From Amphimedon queenslandica (Eukaryota > Porifera > Demospongiae > Haplosclerida > Niphatidae), in assembly GCF_000090795.2 (NCBI RefSeq), contig NW_003546365.1, positions 87,708 through 117,163 on the forward strand: DNA of 29,456 nt, in the 5' to 3' direction. Both the position numbers and the translations under genes were made by a program. Position 1 is the first letter of the stretch. Each line of letters begins with the position of its first letter. The notes under the pieces are model-generated. The model made no database searches. It worked only from the letters and a program-made list of their open reading frames with translations, and was not told the origin of the DNA. This document shows, piece by piece, positions 9,506 to 26,349 of this stretch.

Positions 9506-11796
9506 ATGGCGGCGGAGAGTGAAGAGCAAATTTGCAAAAAAGAAGTGTCTTTACTGATAGGTGGGGAGGAGATTAGTGTACCTACTGAACTATTGGAGGA
9601 TGTAAGATTAATTATTTATTTTTATAGCATTAAAAATTATTATTAGGAGGATGTATTTAGTCACGTGATGTCACGTGATACATGGGACAATGTTCTTACT
9701 GAGTCTGATAGAGAGCATCTTAGTAAATTCCTCCCACAAGAGCTCTCAAACGAACAAAAAGAAAGCACAATAACGTAAGAATGACATCATTGTAATTATT
9801 ATTGTATTATTAATTAATTAGGGATCTTTTTGGGGGTGTGGCATTTAAATTCGGCAGTAATCCAATTAAAGAATCGTGGGATAAAGTATCAGGTGAGAGT
9901 GTTTAGTAATATTATTGTTATTATTATTAATTAGGTGGTGATTATGTGAGAGATATTTCCTGTTTAAAAGACAAATTGAAGCTATTGAAATATCAATTAT
10001 ACCAAGTATTATGATAATTAATTATTAATTTTTTTATTTCCTTTCAGCAAAACATGAAATATTATCATTTGAGTTTAATGCAGGATGTTCTCCTAAGCAA
10101 AAGAGTCAGTTATTAATTAATTAATGATTATATTAATCATTTCTCTCTCTCCCTTTTCAACAGCACATTATGTATAGTGCCCTTGACAACGGGTCGTTAG
10201 ATAATTTAGAAGTTTATGATATCAACAAACTAACTAAAAAGAGAAAAGGCATATGGACTAAGACCGAATCTAAATATAGAAAGTATTATCATACTATGAT
10301 GTCATCCTTTGATACTAATAATAGAATACTGGAGGAGTGTTCTAAAGAAGGCGATTTTGAATTTTCATCAGAAGATGAGGAAGCCACACCCACTGAACAG
10401 GAGCCTGTATTTACGGAAGAAGAGTTTCAGAAATTATTGAAAAAGCACAAGAAAAGAAGAAGAATGAAGAAAGTAAATAAATAATTAATTAATAGATAAA
10501 TAAATAAATAAATAAATAAATAATTCTCATAGTTAGATCCTGATTTGAACACCAGTGGTATTACACTGGCTAGTATTACAGGAACATCATCTTCTGTTAA
10601 CATTAAAACAGAGCTACTCCTTCCTCCACCATCTATTAATAGTAACATACGTGCTATATTTAGTAACACTGTGATGTAATTCTAAAATTAGTTAAACAAG
10701 AGAAGACTCCTCCTCCTCCTGTTACTCCTTCACTTAAAGCGACCACGCCTAAATCTAAGCCACACCCACAGATTATCCCTCAACCAGTTGTAAAAGATGT
10801 TAAGAAGTTAGTAGTCATTAATGTATCTATTCATTATATATTCCACCAGGTGGGAGGGGCTGTTTTATGGGCGTGGCTGTGTCTATGAAGTGTACGTGGA
10901 ACCTGAGAAACTTAAAACTGATAAACTAGCTCCAATAATGTGAGATATACTAATAATATACTGAGATATCCTAATAACATACTAATAATATACAGATTGG
11001 ATGGCCCACTGCCAAGCAATCAATACATGAGTTTCTTTTCAATAATTAAGAAATCATTTCAATCACTTCCAGACAATAAAGGAGACATTTATAAAGTAAT
11101 TTTATCATTAATTTATTAATTATTATTATTGTTTTTAGGTAACAGAAATGGTTGAAGTATACCTGGTAAGTCCCGCCCACTTTAATTAATATATAATTGA
11201 TTATTAACAGGAGTCACCTGACTGTCAGTCGTGCTCATGGTTACCGCTTCAATCTGATTGGTCAGAATTAACGCTATCAGCCATTTGCTACTTAGGAGGA
11301 GAAGTAGGAGGTAAAACAGTAATCATGTACTTTTAAAATGTACTAAAATTTGTGGAATGAAAACTCATCGAAAATGCTAAAAATCAGCACATACAATTAC
11401 ATGTAAAAGTGGATATTATTGTATCAGTTATTCTAATTCTATCTTCTACATTACATTAGCTGTGTCATCTTTTGATCCACTCCCTCACTTTTATCCTGTC
11501 ATTGAGTTCAGAGATAGAATAGATCACTGGAGATGGATTGGTAATTATTGTTATTATTTATTTATTTTATTTTAATTAATATCAGGTAATCACAGAGACA
11601 GTGAGCCTGAACTATTAATATTATACAATCACTGGTACAGTAACATTGACAGAGCACTGGTAATGTTGTTTTATGATTATTATTATCATTATTATTGTTA
11701 TTATTATTTATTATTAGGTCGTTGTTGATTATACTGATTATGATCCACTTCCACCATTAATGTAAGAAAATAAACCTGTCATTAAATATTTATTAA

Positions 11797-11848
<52 letters not shown>

Positions 11849-13906
11849 ATTATTATTATTATTCAGTTCAACTACTGCTAGTGTGAGAGCTAGCAAGCAT
11901 CACGAGATTGAGAGATTTCAAGATTTAGTGAGTTCACCATTGACATTGATACTAACATGATACTAACATGATACTAACAGGAGCAGCAGCGTTACTCTGA
12001 TCCTCATAAAGCCTTCACTTATAAAGTGCACGGATATGAAGCATCAGTGGGGCCTGTCAAAGTAAGGGGGAGGGGCTAAGTTAATTAATAGTTATTAATT
12101 CATAAAAGGGAGCAAAGACCGTCGTTAAGAAAGACAATCCTAAAGCACGAGGCCACGCCCTCTTGAAACAAGAGAGACCAAACTGTGTAACTATACTGTC
12201 ACTAGGTAATTAATTAAATTAATTAATTAATATTTATTATTTTTTAGTACGGGATGCTTGTTCAAGGTTACCCAATGGAGAAGGTACAAGACTTGACGTA
12301 AGTGGTTATTAATAGTTATTAATAGTTATTAACTAGTTATTAATAGTTATGCATATTATTAAGAGACTCTCAATTCATCTCTGACAACGTTACCAACAGT
12401 CAGGTTAGACCACACCTCCTACTAGTTATATTAATAGTTATTAATAGTTAAACAATGCCGTCAGTGGTGCATTAGACAGACTCCATTATGAGAAAGATCC
12501 TTGTGTCCGGTACATCAGCTCAAAGAAGATATGGCTGTACTTACACAGGAATAGAACCGAGGAAGAGTTTGGTAAATTAATAAAATTATTAATTTGGAGG
12601 GACTAAATTATAGTGAATTGGGTGATTTGGCTTAAATAAAACCCACCATTTATGTGAGCCATTATGCTCTTACTTAATGGCACACGTGTACAAATTCGCT
12701 GGACTAAATCTCACCCAATTTCTGTGGCAATTTGCCAAAAATTCCCTTAAAACTACTCCCTCTACTCCTGATACGATACTACAGCTGCTATAGCACACTG
12801 TATGATATGTTATATGATATTAGAGGCGTTAGCACTTAGCAAGGTCGTAGAGTTCTTGATAATAATTATTTTATCCTGTTAGTGGTTGTAACCTTAGGCA
12901 GTAGGGGAAATTATTGTTAGTCTAATTAGACCACAGAATTTATTTATTGAATTATTATGAATTATTTATTGTATTGTGTATTCATGTTTTGTCTGAATTC
13001 CTGTCTGTTATTTTCTTAGAGCACATCAGTTGGGCTGTTGAAGCAGCTAACAAGAATAAAAAGATAATTCAAACCAGAGCAAAGCAGACACCAGTTAGTG
13101 ATACACATCATGTACAATATGTCATCATAAAATTCACCCCCCCCCCTCTCTCTCCTTTCCTCTTCCTTTCTCTCTCCTTCCCTCTCTTTCTCCTCTCTCT
13201 CTCTCTCTCCTTCTTTCTCTCTCTCTCTCTCTCTCTCCTTCTTTCTTTCTCTCTCTCTCTCTCTCCTTCTTTCTCTCTCTCTCCTTCTTTCTTTCTCTCT
13301 CTCTCTCTCTCCTTCTTTCTCTCTCTCTCCTTCTTTCTCTCTCTCTCCTTCTTTCTCTCTCTCTCTCTCTATCAGAAAATCCTCCTCAGAGATGCTGATG
13401 GTCAGATAACTGACATATCCCCCAGCCCATGGAGCAGTGCTGATAATAAAGTCACTTCTGGTTCATCAACATTATCAATCAAACCACCAGTAGCATCACA
13501 CCGGTCACCGAGATCAAGACAATCGGGAGGAGGGACAGGAGGGGGCGGGGCCAGAGGAGGAGGGGCCAGAGGTGGTGGGCGAGGATCAAAGACGTCAAGG
13601 TCTCGTAAAACGTTTGTCAAAGCCCCACCTCCTGTTGGCGGTAGCAGCCAGTCTAATATCGAATCAGATACTGAGATTGAGCTACCATTTCTACCCACCA
13701 CGGTACACAAGGATCAAGATGATATAAACTATGATAGTGATGCCACTTCTGATGATATACAGTTACCTAAAGGAGGCGTGGCTTTTCAACCTCAGGCCAC
13801 ACCTATACCTCGTTTAATATCAGTTTATGATTTTCACGCTCCGTCCAGCGGAGGAGGAGGGGCCTGGGGCACTACTAGTGATGAGAGTGATAGTGACAGT
13901 GACTGA
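9506..13906 (+). CDS. NFRKB: NFRKB / INO80 complex subunit G
   Basis: Twenty-three exons: 9506-9601, 9647-9774, 9822-9892, 9935-10005, 10048-10104, 10164-10472, 10533-10650, 10692-10806, 10850-10939, 10996-11095, 11139-11165, 11211-11310, 11460-11540, 11586-11659, 11718-11761, 11867-11927, 11981-12061, 12109-12205, 12248-12297, 12347-12403, 12448-12571, 13020-13093 and 13376-13906. They sum to 2556 nt, or 851 aa (human is about 1,300 aa). The N-terminal DEUBAD domain (about 25-145) has ESDREHLSKFLPQE and FKFGSNP, the equivalent of the FRF hairpin by which INO80G inhibits UCHL5. WLPLQSDWSEL and the winged-helix region (about 563-652: LPNGEGTR, RDSQF, VSGALDRLHYEKDPCVRY, IWLYLHRNRTEEEFE) are near-identical in pattern to vertebrate NFRKB. 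The C-terminus is low-complexity (Gly/Arg-rich, then acidic Ser/Asp) and shorter than in vertebrates. Confidence 0.96.
9661..9678. promoter_or_regulatory. Paired TCACGTGA palindromes in NFRKB exon 2
   Basis: Two perfect 8-bp palindromes, TCACGTGA at 9661-9668 and 9671-9678, are spaced 10 bp start to start, about 160 bp downstream of the NFRKB start. TCACGTGA is the preferred bHLH-Zip (MITF/TFE/USF-type) site. They encode part of SHVMSRDTW, so coding constraint alone could explain one of them. Confidence 0.35.
13137..13371. repeat. Polypyrimidine CT/CTTT microsatellite in the last NFRKB intron
   Basis: About 235 bp of almost pure pyrimidine lie in the intron 13094-13375. They are built from (CT)n runs interrupted by CCTTCTTT(CTTT) blocks at quasi-regular 22-36 bp intervals. 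The tract runs directly into the 3' acceptor (ATCAG) and so forms a very long polypyrimidine tract. Confidence 0.95.
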
Positions 13907-14181
13907 TTTTTAATTCATTTTACAAAATTAATTAATGATAGTTTTATTGACCACGTCTACTTCTCAGTGCTTGTATCCGTATAACTAGTCTACTAGAGTA
14001 TTATACGGGAAGTGTTTTTATTGTTGAGAATATGTTTCCGTATACTCTTGAAAGAGCACATGGTTTATGGTTATTGTCTGTATAAATTGATAGGGACAAG
14101 AAATATTTACCCATTTCCCGACAGCACGCTTCGATTCTTTCCAGCAGAATCCAGCTCACCAATTGGCGCCCTTTTTCTCAA

Positions 14182-19715
<5,534 letters not shown>

Positions 19716-20065
19716 AGAACTCAAACTACTATTATCATTATTCAATGTGTAACTGATATTTTGGTTTCCCCTGTCTATTATTAGTAATCTATGTAATCCC
19801 CCCCCCTCTCTCTCTCTTCCCTTGTTTCAATGCTGAGTATGATTTGATAAATAGGTGTTATTTTTTCTTTTGATAATATTGTGCTTTATATTGCATGTGT
19901 TGGTAATCCTGATGCAATTGTGAACTAATTAAAATCATTTATTTTTCATTTTTGGAGAAAATTGTATGAATATCATTAAATTTTAGGGTGGGGCTCGTGA
20001 CCTTGCGCAATTTATTAACGCCCACATATTCGTGAACTAGCTACTCTCTTTTTTTTGGTTTCAAG
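19716..20065. other. Intergenic D-E interval
   Basis: This 350-bp stretch holds the gene D 3' UTR, a short C7-CT tract (19799-19816) and the presumed gene E promoter, which has GGGTGGGGCTCGTGACC near 19986. A poly-T run precedes the gene E start codon. No coding exon or classical TATA box was seen. Confidence 0.5.
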
Positions 20066-23000
20066 ATGGGTCGTTATTATTATTATTATATTGCTGTTCT
20101 CCTTTTTGTAGCCTTTAGTAATGGAAATGATCAAATAGGTCAGTTGGATGGTGAAATTTTAGTGTTATTTTCATTTTCTTTCTCCCGCCCTCCCTCTCTC
20201 ATTTTCGCCCCCTCTTTCTGCAGATGCTTCAAGTAACGTTACTTTAGAGTTGATTCCTTCTGCTCAGTCAGTGATTGAAGGAAATGATTTCATGTTTAGC
20301 TGCAATTCAACTGAAATGCTAAATATATCAATATTGATTAATGGCTTGAACTCTTCGAATACATCTGATCACATCATCATTCACAATGGATCAGATATGG
20401 ATGATTTCTATGTCGTTAATGTTACACTAACAAACACAACTTATGCTGATAATGGAACTGTGCTCACTTGCGTTGGTGTCACCAATGAGAATCAATACAA
20501 TTCAACTGATTTTACACTGCAGGTCTATTGTAAGTTCAAAACTTAAGACTGATGCAACTGATGCAGTTTTATAAAACAGCTATAAAGCTCTTGATTATTT
20601 TATGCAGCATCAATACAAATTTGCATAAAATTAATGGGCACTTACTTTTAAACATTGTATTAATGTACATAGTGTGTGTATGTATTTCCTTGTTCCTTTT
20701 TGCCCTGGTTAATTAGTTTCTGTTTTTTTTCTTCTTTAGATCCACCAAGGCTCAGCAGTGGAGACAACATGACTGGATTGCATGAGTCTGAAACTGGTGT
20801 TCCAATTCTATTAACTACCTCAGTCCTGATGGCCAATCCTCCTATTGATAGCTTCAACATCACTTATGATGCAACTAATACTACAGGAATCAATGCCACT
20901 GTATGAAAGTATTGTCTACTTTGTCAATTTTTATTCTTTTTCTGTCTTTTATAGACTACTGGTACAGATGGCATGGTTAGCATTATGTCACCAGTTCCCA
21001 GTAACCATGGTAACTACACCTTCAATGCTACTAACTCAGTAGGCAGTACCACATATACCTATAGGACCTTCATTGGAGGTCAGTGGAACACAATTAATAA
21101 ACCAGCTCAGCTAATGAATAACAATTATTATTAATGAATAACAGTTAATGAATCATGTTATGCTAATATTCCAATTGTAGGTGCTGCTGATAAATTAAAC
21201 ATTACATGCAGCCAGCTCAAGGTGGATGACAGGGCTATCATTAGCTGTACAGCCACTGATTTAAGTGATGCACCTGCTCTTGGTGTTCATATATCAGTCT
21301 CTGGTCTGGTCGATGAGTATTATCTGCCATTTCCTGAAACAGATGTGCCTGCAGTTGGATTAGCGCTAATCCCTGTTAATATCTCCTTGTATGAGGTGTC
21401 TGCTGCTGAGTATAACCTCTACATAGAATCAGTCAATATGATTGATAATATATCAGTATTCACAGAGGCCTACTACATACCAGGTATGCATGTATATGCT
21501 TGAAAAATGTGCTTTATAATTTTGATTAATAATGTATTAATTTGTATTTCTACAAAATTTGTATTTTACAAAAATAATTGCAACTTTTTGTGATATCTCT
21601 TTCTTTTTGTAGGTTACTTTGTTGGTTCTTTCATTAATGCTAGTAATACCACAATTTTGGAAGGTGATAATTTTTTCTTCAATTGCAGTACACCTCCAGA
21701 ACTTCGTGACTATACAACCAATTTCACTGTACTAGTAAATGATGTATCTCCTGATGATAGACTTGTTGCTGATGGTCCTTTTACCAATGGAACTCAATCC
21801 TTTGTATTTAAAGACACTTCTTACCTTGATAATGGAGCTGTTTTTGTATGTGTTGCCAATAAAACAATTCAATCAAATAGTCTTAACATTTCGATCCTTT
21901 GTAAGTTACTGAAAGAAACATGTATTGTAACTTTAGTAGCACAGACTTCCAAGATGGCATATTTTCTAGCCCATGGTTTAAAAAAAAAAATGGCTCCAAA
22001 ATCACCCCAAATTTTTATTACATTTTCTGATAGATATTGATGTCCTTATGCTGTGTAGCAAGTTTGAGCCAATTCCGACTTTAAATTTTCAAGTTATGGC
22101 CATTTTTTTAAAAATGCCAAAATTCTGAAAAATACCCAAGGCTATAGCCCATGGTTTTTTCCAAAAAATGGCTCTGAAATCACCCCAAATTTTTATTACA
22201 TTTTCTGATACATATTGATGTACTTATGCTGTGTTGAAAGTTTGAGCTGATTCCGACTTCAAATTTTTGAGTTATGGCCATTTAAAGAATGTGCTTAAAG
22301 AGAGCTATCATTGATTATACATTATCATACTTTATTTCCACCAGATGCTCCTAAATATTTCAATGTACTGGAGACTGAGCCTTTAGTCAGTGGTGCTCCT
22401 GGTATGCTAAGTGTCAACATGACCTCCAATCCACCTCCTTCCCTTGTCATGTGGACACTAAATGGAGTCCTCCTCTTGAACGGCAGTGACCGCATCACTT
22501 ACAATGCATCACAGATAGTCTTCACCAGTGTCGCTGTTAATAATACTGGTAATTATACCGTCATTGCTGAGAATGACATTGGTAATACAAGCTTTTCATT
22601 CACTGCTGAAGTCTATTGTAAGTATATAATCCTAACAATGGAGAGAAAGAAAGAATGACTAAGAAGATTTATTATTCATAATAATTATTATTTGTTTCTC
22701 TTCTTTCAGATGCACCAATCATAAAAGTCGATGACCAATTGTTTGGATATTACAATACGTCATTTGTACTATCAATTGAAGTAAAAGCTTACCCTGCCAA
22801 CTACACTACAGTGTGGTACAAGGATGATGAAGAATTGATATCTGGCAATGGCACCACTGTTACTGATAACAATATAACCTTTGCTTCACTCACACCAAGT
22901 GATAATGCAACTTATACTGTTCATGTTAACAACAGTGTCGGTGAATCAATGGAGGCCATTAATCTTGGAGTATATTGTAAGGAAATTAATTATTCACTTC

Positions 23001-24253
23001 TTTACTCTTTTTAATATTTGCCTTTTATTTTATTTTTATTTTAGTTGGTCCAATTTTTGCTCAGTTAACAAACGACACAGTTTGGATGGAGCATGCAACC
23101 GATTCAGATTTCTCTTATATCTGTGAGGTCATGTCGTCATTCCCAGCTGTAACTGAACTTAACTTCACTTTGACCGACTCTGAAAATTCAGACGTCATTA
23201 AAAATGAAACTAAATCAATTGAGTTGAGGGTAACAAAAGCGTCTCAAAAGAACAGACAGAATTACACCTGTTTGGGAGAAACAGGCTACACTAGTGGATA
23301 CACAACCTTCCAAACATTTGTTGGAGGTAGTTATAGAATTACAACAGTTTAAATAAGAACAAAGCAGCTTATTCTAATTTTAGTAAAAACACTGCATGAG
23401 GTTGTGTTAACTTATTATGAAAATGAATGAATAACAGCTAGATTTATAATTGTATTATTGTTTTTATTGTGTATAGGGGCTCCTGATGGTGTAACTGTTA
23501 ATGTAAGTATCAGCAAGGAAAACAACAAACTCAATTTCTTCATAACAATATCTGACAACAGCGATGCTCCTGCAAGAAGTGTTATCTACACAAATCCAAT
23601 TGTAAGATTATAATTATGATAGTTTTTGTTTTTATTTATTGTTATGCAGACGAATAAAAATGGAACTATTGAGATCCCTTACCCCCTGTTTGATGGGATG
23701 AGTTATGCTCCAGCCGACGAGTTTTTGAGTTTTGATGAAAGTGAATTAACAGGAGGACAGGACTACTTATTAGTTTATGCTAATAATAGTCTAGGGGAAT
23801 ACTTTGTAAAAAATATATCAATAATAACAATACCAACTACCACACCTGGTAAGAAATGCAAATAATAATTTATTTATCTCTTTGAAACTATTACTTGCTT
23901 TTTAAAGGTCCATCTCCTACCAAATCTGTCAAAAAATCAAAAGGTTAGTAAATACATTTATAGTTGGTTTATTTTACTATCAATATGTTAATATTTAGGA
24001 GCTGCTATTGCTGCTGGTATATTAGTACCAGTCTGTGTCATTGCTGTTGTAGTTGGTGTTGCAGTTGTAGTTTACTTTTATATGAAGAACAAGAGAAACT
24101 CTTAGTAAGTGATTATTATTGTTATTATTATTATTAATGATTTATTTTTATGCACACACAAACAGTGGGTTTTCTGCTCTTCAAAGTATGTCCAATGACA
24201 ATGAGAGAGATGTTACAGTCACTACCTATGGGACTGGAAAAATTAATAACTAA
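20066..24253 (+). CDS. Gene E: large type I Ig/FN3 receptor (876 aa), paralog of D
   Basis: Exons: 20066-20138, 20224-20529, 20740-20900, 20955-21078, 21181-21483, 21613-21900, 22345-22617, 22710-22976, 23045-23326, 23477-23601, 23650-23848, 23908-23943, 23999-24104 and 24166-24253. They sum to 2631 nt. The signal peptide begins MGRYYYYY. Modules in order: Ig1 (Cys pair), Ig2 (no Cys, same phase-0 split as D), FN3-like, Ig4 (Cys), Ig5 and Ig6 (no Cys), Ig7 (Cys: SYIC, NYTC), and membrane-proximal FN3-like with a phase-0 intron after IYTNPI. A 36-nt stalk exon, a 106-nt TM exon (the same length as in D) and a tail with GFSAL...TTYGT follow. Compared with D it lacks one Cys-less Ig (D exon 8) and the extra Cys pair of D Ig8. 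Intron 6 carries inverted copies of the CTNNBL1-intron repeat. Confidence 0.9.
21949..22285. repeat. Inverted copies (about 1.8) of the 176-bp repeat
   Basis: Gene E intron 6 (21901-22344) holds CCATGG markers at 21971 and 22149, 178 bp apart. They are followed by the reverse complement of the CTNNBL1 intron 1 unit (ATTTTTATTACATTTTCTGA, CTTATGCTGTG, AAGTTATGGCCATTTTT). It is the same family in opposite orientation, about 13 kb away. Confidence 0.9.
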
Positions 24254-24744
24254 CATTATTAGCTATTAGTTATTAGCTGTTAAATTGTTGATTGCGCTGT
24301 CTTTATTCTACTGCTGTGTATTGAATATTACTTACATATTATAGACCTGATGGTCTAGCTATCCCTTTGTTATTCTGACATTATAGCATATAAATAATAG
24401 TATAAATGAAACAGAAATTCATTTTAACATAATATATAAATTTAAGCCTGCTACCAGTCCTGAATGTATGTACACACAAGAGAAAGGCAGCTTTAGTTTG
24501 GGTGGATAACATTTTCATTTCTTATATAGAAGCTGCAATATTTATAGCAATACTTGTTCTTCTATTGTTTTCATATGCTGCATCACTGTATACTGGTATG
24601 CATGTGTGGGTGTTAGTTCCAATGCATGTTGTCAAGAGTGATATTGTGTATTGATAGTTCGGGATTATTTGTATGATCATGAAACTAAAACTCTTTTTTG
24701 TCATAAAAACTTTTGTTCTTATATTGCAATACGCAAGAAATCAA
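24254..24744. other. Intergenic E-F1 interval with relic exon
   Basis: This 491-bp region holds the gene E 3' UTR, the relic F-type TM exon at 24530-24595 and the F1 promoter. No F-type signal peptide or ectodomain exon was found beside the relic. Confidence 0.55.
24530..24595 (+). pseudogene. Relic F-family transmembrane exon
   Basis: After an intact acceptor (TTATATAG, as in F2) the sequence reads EAAIFIAILVLLLFSYAASLY when joined to a preceding phase-1 G. It matches the F TM exons (F2: EAIIAIVILIPLFIIICYV). The block diverges before the basic stop-transfer and lacks the conserved donor after KKN. No matching ectodomain precedes it, so it looks like the remnant of a fifth family copy. Confidence 0.6.
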
Positions 24745-25618
24745 ATGGCTCCAGCAGTAGTTACTAGTATTCTTGTTTTGCTTGCCCTTTTCATTGCAGT
24801 ATCTGGTAAGTGAAGGTTATATGGATCTACATGTGAATATGCCCATAGTCATGATTATAAAGAATAATCCTAGCAGCAGTGTTTCTTTTAATTTACAGGT
24901 CGACTAGCTGTGTGTCTCCATGGTCCAGAGCCCTGTTCTTTTGATCCTGATAATGATACCATGACAGCTTCATTTTGTGGGGTATTATATACTGGTAATA
25001 GAACAATCAACCTGCATATATACTTTACAAATCCTCTGGTAGTGAATACTGTTATTTGTTACTATTGTTTTCCATATTTCTTTAATTCTTTAGACATTAA
25101 AGAATGAAATTCTTTATCATAAAGAGGATATTTATTTTAATATTACCACATATTACAATTATAGTTTTTTTATAGCTAAACGTGATGAATTGATGTCAGC
25201 TCGTATTAAAAATATACCAGTATATGTACAAACAAAATATGGCCCAGAAAAAAATGATGATGTACATTTTTGTTTGCCAAGTAAGGTCAACTTAATGTGG
25301 ACTTAATGAGTTTAAATCATTATTTTTGTAGTAACTCCTTCAGTCAGTAAGTTAATACCATTAATATTTGCTGCATAATGGCTGCATTTCTCATAAAGCT
25401 AGTGCTGTAGGTCTTGCAGAAGTACTTATTCCTCTCATTATTGTCATATGCTGCATCACTTTATGCATTGCTATTGGAATATGTGCATACAAAAAGATCA
25501 AGAAAAACAAGTAAAATAATAATGCATTACTATCATAGTTTATAGTGAACTCAGTATAAAAAGATCCTCTCCACTTATTGCTACTGCTGGTGGCAGTGGA
25601 TATGGTGGTACCAAATGA
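24745..25618 (+). CDS. F1: small type I membrane protein, F family (195 aa)
   Basis: Exons are 24745-24805, 24899-25038, 25094-25280, 25332-25346, 25399-25510 and 25546-25618; they sum to 588 nt. Residues 1-20 are a signal peptide (MAPAVVTSILVLLALFIAVS). The ectodomain of about 110 residues is split by a phase-0 intron after YFTNPL and ends in FCLP; this copy has additional cysteines (VCLHGPEPC, FCGV). A 15-nt microexon (residues about 130-134) precedes a Cys-rich TM (EVLIPLIIVICCITLCIAIG), then YKKIKKN, then a tail with SSPLI...YGGTK. F1 is the most diverged member in exon 3 (AKRDELMSARIKNIPVY). The family was not recognised from any database. It appears related to the membrane-proximal module of genes D and E. 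Confidence 0.85.
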
Positions 25619-26349
25619 TACTTCTCAACATTTGCTGACATTTTTTGTGTGTTTGAAAATTCAGTTGCATAGCACTCAAGTTTCAAATTATTTTTAGATT
25701 AAAATTTTTTGCTGCAAAAAGCCAAATGTTACGTGGGTGTTAGCTTGGCCTTGGGTGTGTTAACAAAGAGTGTTGAACAGTTGAAGAGAGTGTTAGAGCA
25801 ATATGCTAATTTTTGAGTGTTGAACAGCTCAATTTGACAACAGAACAGCCTAAATCTATCTTAGATCTTAATCATCAATACTAACTATTACCAGACATGC
25901 TAAAATATAAATCTATAATATAAATTTATTAAACAATAAAGCGAGAGAAAAAAAGAGATTTTGGGCCCCATGCAATGACAAAAGTAATGACAAATCCATC
26001 TACTTTTGGTGGGCAAAACTATGTCTAGTCATCAGACAAACCAAAGAGTTAATTTCTAAAAAATACCATGTACCAAGAGTACATAATAGCCCATGCTTTT
26101 TTATGTACATACATGCCTATTCATTTGTTACATTTTGGCATTAATTAAAATGCATTGCTGGCTCGTTTTCTTGTGTTGTTGAATGTTATGGCACAGTAGG
26201 TGGATTGTCAATTTAAATCTATTCCCAAGTGTGTACTGTATTCTTATCTATTAAAAAAAGCAGCCAGCAGTCGCCATATAGAATCAAAATAAACATCACC
26301 TAACCTCAACTGTGTGTATGCTGTCTGTGCACTCATTCAAAAGAATCTC
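25619..26349. other. Intergenic F1-F2 interval (731 bp)
   Basis: It begins with the F-family 3' UTR block (ACTTCTCAACATTTGCTGA), also found after the F2 and F3 stops. ACGTGGGTGTTAGC near 25731 resembles GCGTGGGTGTTGAG upstream of F4 (28408). GAGTGTTGAACAG is directly repeated near 25768 and 25816. The remainder is AT-rich; no coding exon was seen. Confidence 0.5.

Noticed and set aside
12298-12403. NFRKB acceptor at 12363 or a missing microexon
   Set aside because: Phase 0 from that acceptor hits a stop; the acceptor at 12346 gives LCILLRDSQF, which aligns without a gap to the vertebrate winged-helix region.
12616-12720. AATTGGGTGA/TCACCCAATT inverted repeat with GGACTAAAT direct repeats in an NFRKB intron
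   Set aside because: Arms of only 10 bp with no convincing target-site duplication at the arm ends; too weak to call a transposon.
13402-13710. Minus-strand Pro-rich ORF
   Set aside because: Antisense shadow of the Gly/Arg-rich last exon of NFRKB.
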